Origin: Durio zibethinus
Taxonomy: Eukaryota; Streptophyta; Magnoliopsida; Malvales; Malvaceae
NCBI RefSeq assembly: GCF_002303985.1
Contig: NW_019167871.1
Location: 1,791,149-1,855,148, forward strand
Direction: 5' to 3'
Length of the DNA: 64,000 nt
Part shown: positions 60,063-64,000 of the stretch, in pieces
Layout of the letters: each line of letters opens with the position of its first letter
How positions within the stretch are numbered: the first letter of the stretch is position 1
The notes under the pieces: generated by a model
What the model saw: only the letters and a program-made list of their open reading frames with translations
What the model was told of the DNA's origin: nothing
The model's database searches: none
Position numbers and translations under genes: made by a program

Positions 60063-62673
60063 ATGGCGTCTGAAGCTATTGTTCCTCAGCAGAAAAATAA
60101 TGGTTGGTTTTTTTTTTTTTTTTAACTGGCTCTTGATTCTTTCTGTGTTTTGATATTTGTGTTCGTTTCCTTCGAACTTCGAAATTTTTGCACTGATCTT
60201 GGATTCTTGGAGGGGTTATCCTTGATTGCTAGTTCTTTTGTTTGATTCTGATGCTATTTCTTTTGGTTTCCGGGATTTTTTGGTTGAATCAGGTCCAGGA
60301 TTTTCAGGATTTGAACTAGTTAAATCACTAGTATTATCTTTCATTTTTGAATGATCTTCTGAGGTTTTTGTAGTTCAATTTCCTGACTTCCTTTTATTAA
60401 ATTTAGAATTGTTTGATTAGTTTCTTGAGGCTCTATTTGGTTCACGGAAATTTTGAAGGAAAAGAAAGTATCAAGGAAAATTAGGAAAAAAGGGAAAGAA
60501 ATCCTGTTTGGTCATTGGTGATGCATGGGAAATAGGATGGACAACATTTTTTATGTTTATTTCTTATCTAAAACATAAGAAACAGAAAACTAGTAAAAAC
60601 ATAAAATCAGCGATAAGGTTTATTGGGAAAATTAATTTCTTTTATATTCTTGGTTTTTGGGGTTTTCTTTTTTGTTATGCTGGATACTGAGTTTGTCCTT
60701 TTTCTGAGTTTTTTCCACAATCAGTATTAGTATTTATGTAATGAGCTTTTCTTTTCCTCCCTTTGATATTTGATATTTCGTTTTTTCCTTTTGAATAACT
60801 GCCAGAACCAATATGTTTCTTTTCCAGGCCCCAGATATACTTTTCCGGAAATCTGACTTCTTTCTTTCACTTTCTTTTTTCAGAAGTAAAGCCGAAAAAT
60901 ATAATAGCAGATGGAAGGAATCGAAGAGTTCTTCAAGACATTGGCAATTTTGTCAAAGAACGAGGAGCACAAGGAAAGGTAGTTCCATAAACATAAAAGT
61001 TTCATTTTTCCTTTTCCTCACTTTTAATTATACATACTCATAGTTGCAAATATTACAAAATCACCTATTGCTCTTGGTTTGCTTGTAGAAACCAATTACT
61101 AAAGGAGTTGCTAATGTCGCACAATCTGTGAAAGGAGGTGGTGGTGCAGTGACGAAGGAGGTGGCAACCCAAAGAAAGGTAGTTGACAAGGTTGACAAAG
61201 ACAAACCAAAACCTGAGACCCTGATCGTGATGAGCTCTGATGAAAAAACTAGGAAAACTGGACATGTTAGCAGGAGAGAAGGATCTTCAAGGAAGGAAGT
61301 CAAAACCCTCACTTCAATCCTCTCTGCTCGACGCAAGGTAATATACATAGATATATCGAGTGAAGAATTGATTGCATTTTTGTTTTTATCGTGTTTTTTA
61401 CTGTTTGTGAATTAATTGATTTCACTTAGGCTGCTTGTGGTCTTACCAATAAGCCTAAAGATTCGATTGAGGACATTGATGGAGCTGATGTTGGTAATGA
61501 GTTGGCTGTTGCTGAATATGTGGATGATATCTACAAATTCTACAAGTTCTCAGAAGTTAATAATTTTTCACTTTCACTAATGATTTTTTTTCTTCTATAT
61601 ATTTCATATTGCTAACATCATAAGTCTTCTGATGCAGGACGAGGGTCAGGCACGTGACTATATGGATTTGCAGCCAGATATTAATGCAAAGATGAGATCA
61701 ATCCTTGTAGATTGGTTGATTGAAGTCCATTGCAAATTCGATCTTATGCCAGAAACACTTTATCTTACCATGAATATTGTTGATCGATTCCTTTCGGTGA
61801 AGGTTGTACCAAGAAAGGAACTTCAGTTGGTGGGTATTAGTGCAATGCTCATAGCATGCAAGTATGAAGAGATTTGGGCACCAAAGGTACTTTATGTATG
61901 CATTTGTACAACTGGGTTCTGCTTCTCTTGATTTTGTTATTGTTTCTCTTACTTTGCCTTCTGGTTTTCAATTTTTCAGGTCAATGACTTTGTTTTCATA
62001 TCAGACAATGCTTATGCTAGAGAGCAGGTCTTGGTAATGGAGAAAGCAATCTTGGATAAGTTAGAATGGTACCTAACAGTTCCTACAGCATATGTCTTCC
62101 TCGTTCGGTTCATCAAAGCCTCTATTCTATCTGATGATAAGGTAGAATTTTGTCTAGCGGCTCACTATCCTTTTAGAAATTTTCTATTATAGGTTAATGT
62201 GATTGATTTTGGTGATAATGCAGATGGAGGATCTGGTGTTTTTCCTTGCTGAGCTTGGTCTGATGCAATACCCAACCGTAGTTTTGTACTGTCCTTCCAT
62301 GTTAGCTGCTGCTGCAGTGTATGCTGCAAGATGCACCCTTGACAAGAGCCCTCATTGGAGTGAAACTCTGAAGCATCATACAGGCTACACTGAAGACCAG
62401 CTCACGTACTCTCTCCTTTCCCATTTTTCCTTTCATTTAATTTTCCAATTTCGATCAATGTGAACATCTCCTGATAAAATAACAAATTTGATATGTTCTT
62501 TCCTGGTAAGCTGTAACAGGAATTGTGCAAAACTCTTGGTCAAATTTCACTCCACAGCTGCAGAAAGCAAGCTCAAGGCAATACATCGGAAATTCTCAAG
62601 TCCAGATCGCAGTGCCGTGGCTCTCCTGTCCCCAGCAAAAAGCCTTTTGCCAAATCATGGAGAGTTATTCTGA
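60063..62673 (+). CDS. CYCB1: B1-type mitotic cyclin
   Basis: Eight exons join in phase to 418 codons: 60063-60102, 60884-60978, 61089-61337, 61430-61555, 61638-61886, 61980-62141, 62224-62405, 62520-62673 (stop TGA). B1 cyclins activate cyclin-dependent kinases for entry into mitosis and are destroyed through the anaphase-promoting complex. The N-terminus has a destruction box RRVLQDIGN at residues 27-35. The N-terminal cyclin box begins near MRSILVDWLIEVH (189-201), continues through YLTMNIVDRFLS and LVGISAMLIACKYEEIWAP, and the C-terminal cyclin fold covers exons 6-8 (LAAAAVYAARCTL, HHTGYTEDQL). The length fits CYCB1 proteins. The first in-frame ATG gives the typical MASEAIVPQQ start. Two MSA-like boxes about 290-330 bp upstream suggest G2/M-phase transcription. 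No lesions were seen. The exact CYCB1 member is not decided. Confidence 0.94.
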
Positions 62674-63191
62674 ATTTCAGATGATTTGTGTTTCTCAATG
62701 CTCTTGTGTTCTTCTATATTTGGATAGGGTGATCATGTTTCTGTTATGGTCTGGTAGTTTGTACATTTTGTCCTTTGACTATTACCAGGAATTTGATATA
62801 ACAATGTGATTTTTTTATTTTTTTTTTGTAAAGAATGATGCTTAGTTGCATTTTGTACTAACTAATTTGCTATTGTTATTGTTCAAACTAACTGGCAACT
62901 CTCTTGCAAAGGGTCATGATTTTTTATCACAAGATGTTATAGAGAACACTGATTTTGACATGGGAAAAATGAATCTTTGTTCTTTTGTCTATCTTCTGAA
63001 ACACACAGCATCACATCTCACCAATATCTCTGGCCCAAAGAGATATAAGAATTATTGAAGCAATCTGTGAGATATGCCGTTTATTTTTTCCAAGGTTATG
63101 CAGCATTACAAGGTTTTTGACATCTTTGGAAAACAAACAAGAAATGTATATGAAAATATGAAAGAGCGGATCTCCATTGTCTCTAATTAGC
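62674..63191. other. Convergent 3' regions of the cyclin and CNX6 genes
   Basis: The two genes are convergent, 518 bp apart stop to stop. This space holds their 3' UTRs; no further gene is supported. Confidence 0.6.
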
Positions 63192-63764
63192 TTAGCTAGT
63201 GCTAATATCCGCTGCTTCGTCCACCTTGACCTTGGGTTTGCAACATTCCTTTATATCATGTGCCTCAGTCTCAATCTTCCTTCTGTGGCAGCCGCCATCC
63301 TTACCAAGTTCTAACCTCCGCTCCAAAAATTCTGTATTCTCCTTCCAAACCTCTCCATTAGAATAAACCTCCTTCTTCCATATTGGAACAGATGCCTTTA
63401 ACTCATCAATCAAAAACTTACAAGCATCTAGGGCATCAGCACGATGAATAGCTGATACTGCAATGAAGACGCTCGTTTCTCCTACCGGAACTGTACCTAG
63501 ACGGTGGGCAACTGCAATAGAATGGAGATCCCAGGATGATCTAGCAGAGGAACAGATGGACTTTAGGTTTCGAATTGCCATTGGAACATATGCTTCATAT
63601 CTTAGCTCCACTACTGTTTTGCCTTCAAAAGTGTCGCGTGTTGTGCCTGAAAATGTTGCTATGGCACCCGCTTGAGGGGCACTGACGTAGTGTATATATT
63701 TGGCAAGGTCAATCTGTTTGTTCTCATCTATGATTTCAACAAGAATTTTCTCCTCAGAATTCAT
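63192..63764 (-). CDS. CNX6: Molybdopterin synthase catalytic (large) subunit
   Basis: A single uninterrupted frame of 190 codons encodes a MoaE/MOCS2B protein, CNX6 in Arabidopsis. With the small subunit CNX7 it inserts two sulfurs into cyclic pyranopterin monophosphate to make molybdopterin, the core of the molybdenum cofactor needed by nitrate reductase, aldehyde oxidase, xanthine dehydrogenase and sulfite oxidase. Visible motifs are GAIATFSGTTRDTFEGKTV (residues 33-51), LRYEAYVPMA (54-63), HRLGTVPVGETSVFIAVSA (87-105), HR at 107-108, and the catalytic lysine region VPIWKKE with K130/K131. After about residue 155 comes a charged C-terminal tail typical of plant forms. The ATG at 63764 gives a start close to the family's. 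It is convergent with the cyclin gene. No lesions were seen. Confidence 0.95.
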   Translation of the reverse strand: MNSEEKILVEIIDENKQIDLAKYIHYVSAPQAGAIATFSGTTRDTFEGKTVVELRYEAYVPMAIRNLKSICSSARSSWDLHSIAVAHRLGTVPVGETSVFIAVSAIHRADALDACKFLIDELKASVPIWKKEVYSNGEVWKENTEFLERRLELGKDGGCHRRKIETEAHDIKECCKPKVKVDEAADISTS

Positions 63765-64000
63765 CTCTCTTTTTGAAGCTTTGTGGCTATCCTGTGGCTT
63801 GACTGGTTAACTGCTAACTTGAATCTAACATAAATCTTTGTTCTGTGCAGAAATCATGGGAGTGCCGACAGTGGTTGCAGCCTAGACACCAAAACAATGT
63901 AATGTGAACCACAATGAATTCTACCAAACCAAGAAGGAAAAATAATCAATTAACCAAGAAGGAAAAATAATCAATTAGCAGACTCATAACCAAACTAACA
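63765..64000. other. Upstream region of CNX6
   Basis: This is the 5' UTR and proximal promoter of CNX6 on the minus strand. A 25-bp stretch (ccaagaaggaaaaataatca) is directly repeated near 63930-63975. The window ends here. Confidence 0.45.

Overview
The window is nuclear DNA of a flowering plant, a eudicot by the look of it. Protein genes are split by many short AT-rich GT..AG introns, intergenic DNA is very AT-rich, and the recognised genes (DGS1, an HMA-domain protein, MIR160, a B1-type cyclin, CNX6/MOCS2B) are plant genes. Several plant retroelement and hAT families are present. The species cannot be fixed from the sequence alone.

Layout. 1-818 is gene-free. 819-7241 is a complete hAT DNA transposon with an exact 8-bp target duplication; it carries a decayed transposase on the minus strand and, on the plus strand, a captured multi-exon piece of a host VAP (VAMP-associated protein, MSP-domain) gene. 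8827-15049 is an intact 14-exon DGS1 gene (mitochondrial outer-membrane protein, NCA2 family, 596 aa). 15.1-19.2 kb is mostly empty, with a short duplication and a plastid-type tRNA-Cys relic. 19261-19723 is a small three-exon HMA protein gene. 20637-27543 is an old LTR retroelement with 5-bp target duplications, a tRNA-Met primer site and no coding capacity (LARD-like), itself hit by a small hAT-like MITE. A MIR160 hairpin lies on the minus strand at 29831-29940. 32021-34048 is a 5'-truncated LINE with a 627-bp TRIM retroelement inserted in its RNase H domain. 35457-35919 is another hAT-like MITE. 37407-47848 is a degenerate Ty3/Gypsy element of Tat-like organisation, with a long antisense region between pol and the 3' LTR. 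48651-51256 holds pieces of a dead 2-oxoglutarate dioxygenase (feruloyl-CoA 6'-hydroxylase-like) gene split by a gag-only LTR element. 51995-57234 is an intron-containing but clearly dead copy of EIF2B3 (eIF2B gamma). 60063-62673 is an intact B1-type cyclin gene with two mitosis-specific-activator-like boxes upstream. 63192-63764 is a single-exon CNX6/MOCS2B gene.

The genes do not form an operon or an obvious functional cluster. Intact genes sit at the two ends (about 8.8-19.7 kb and 60-63.8 kb), with MIR160 between them. The central 20-57 kb is a graveyard of nested retroelements, MITEs and gene relics. No new multi-gene system was found. The most informative observations are the hAT gene capture, the nested insertions with readable target duplications, the antisense region of the Gypsy element, the conserved hairpin motif in the non-coding LTR element, the multi-lesion EIF2B3 relic, and a duplicated phase-compatible cryptic exon inside DGS1. 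Exon boundaries come from reading GT/AG sites, phase and protein-family similarity by eye; no alignment software was used.
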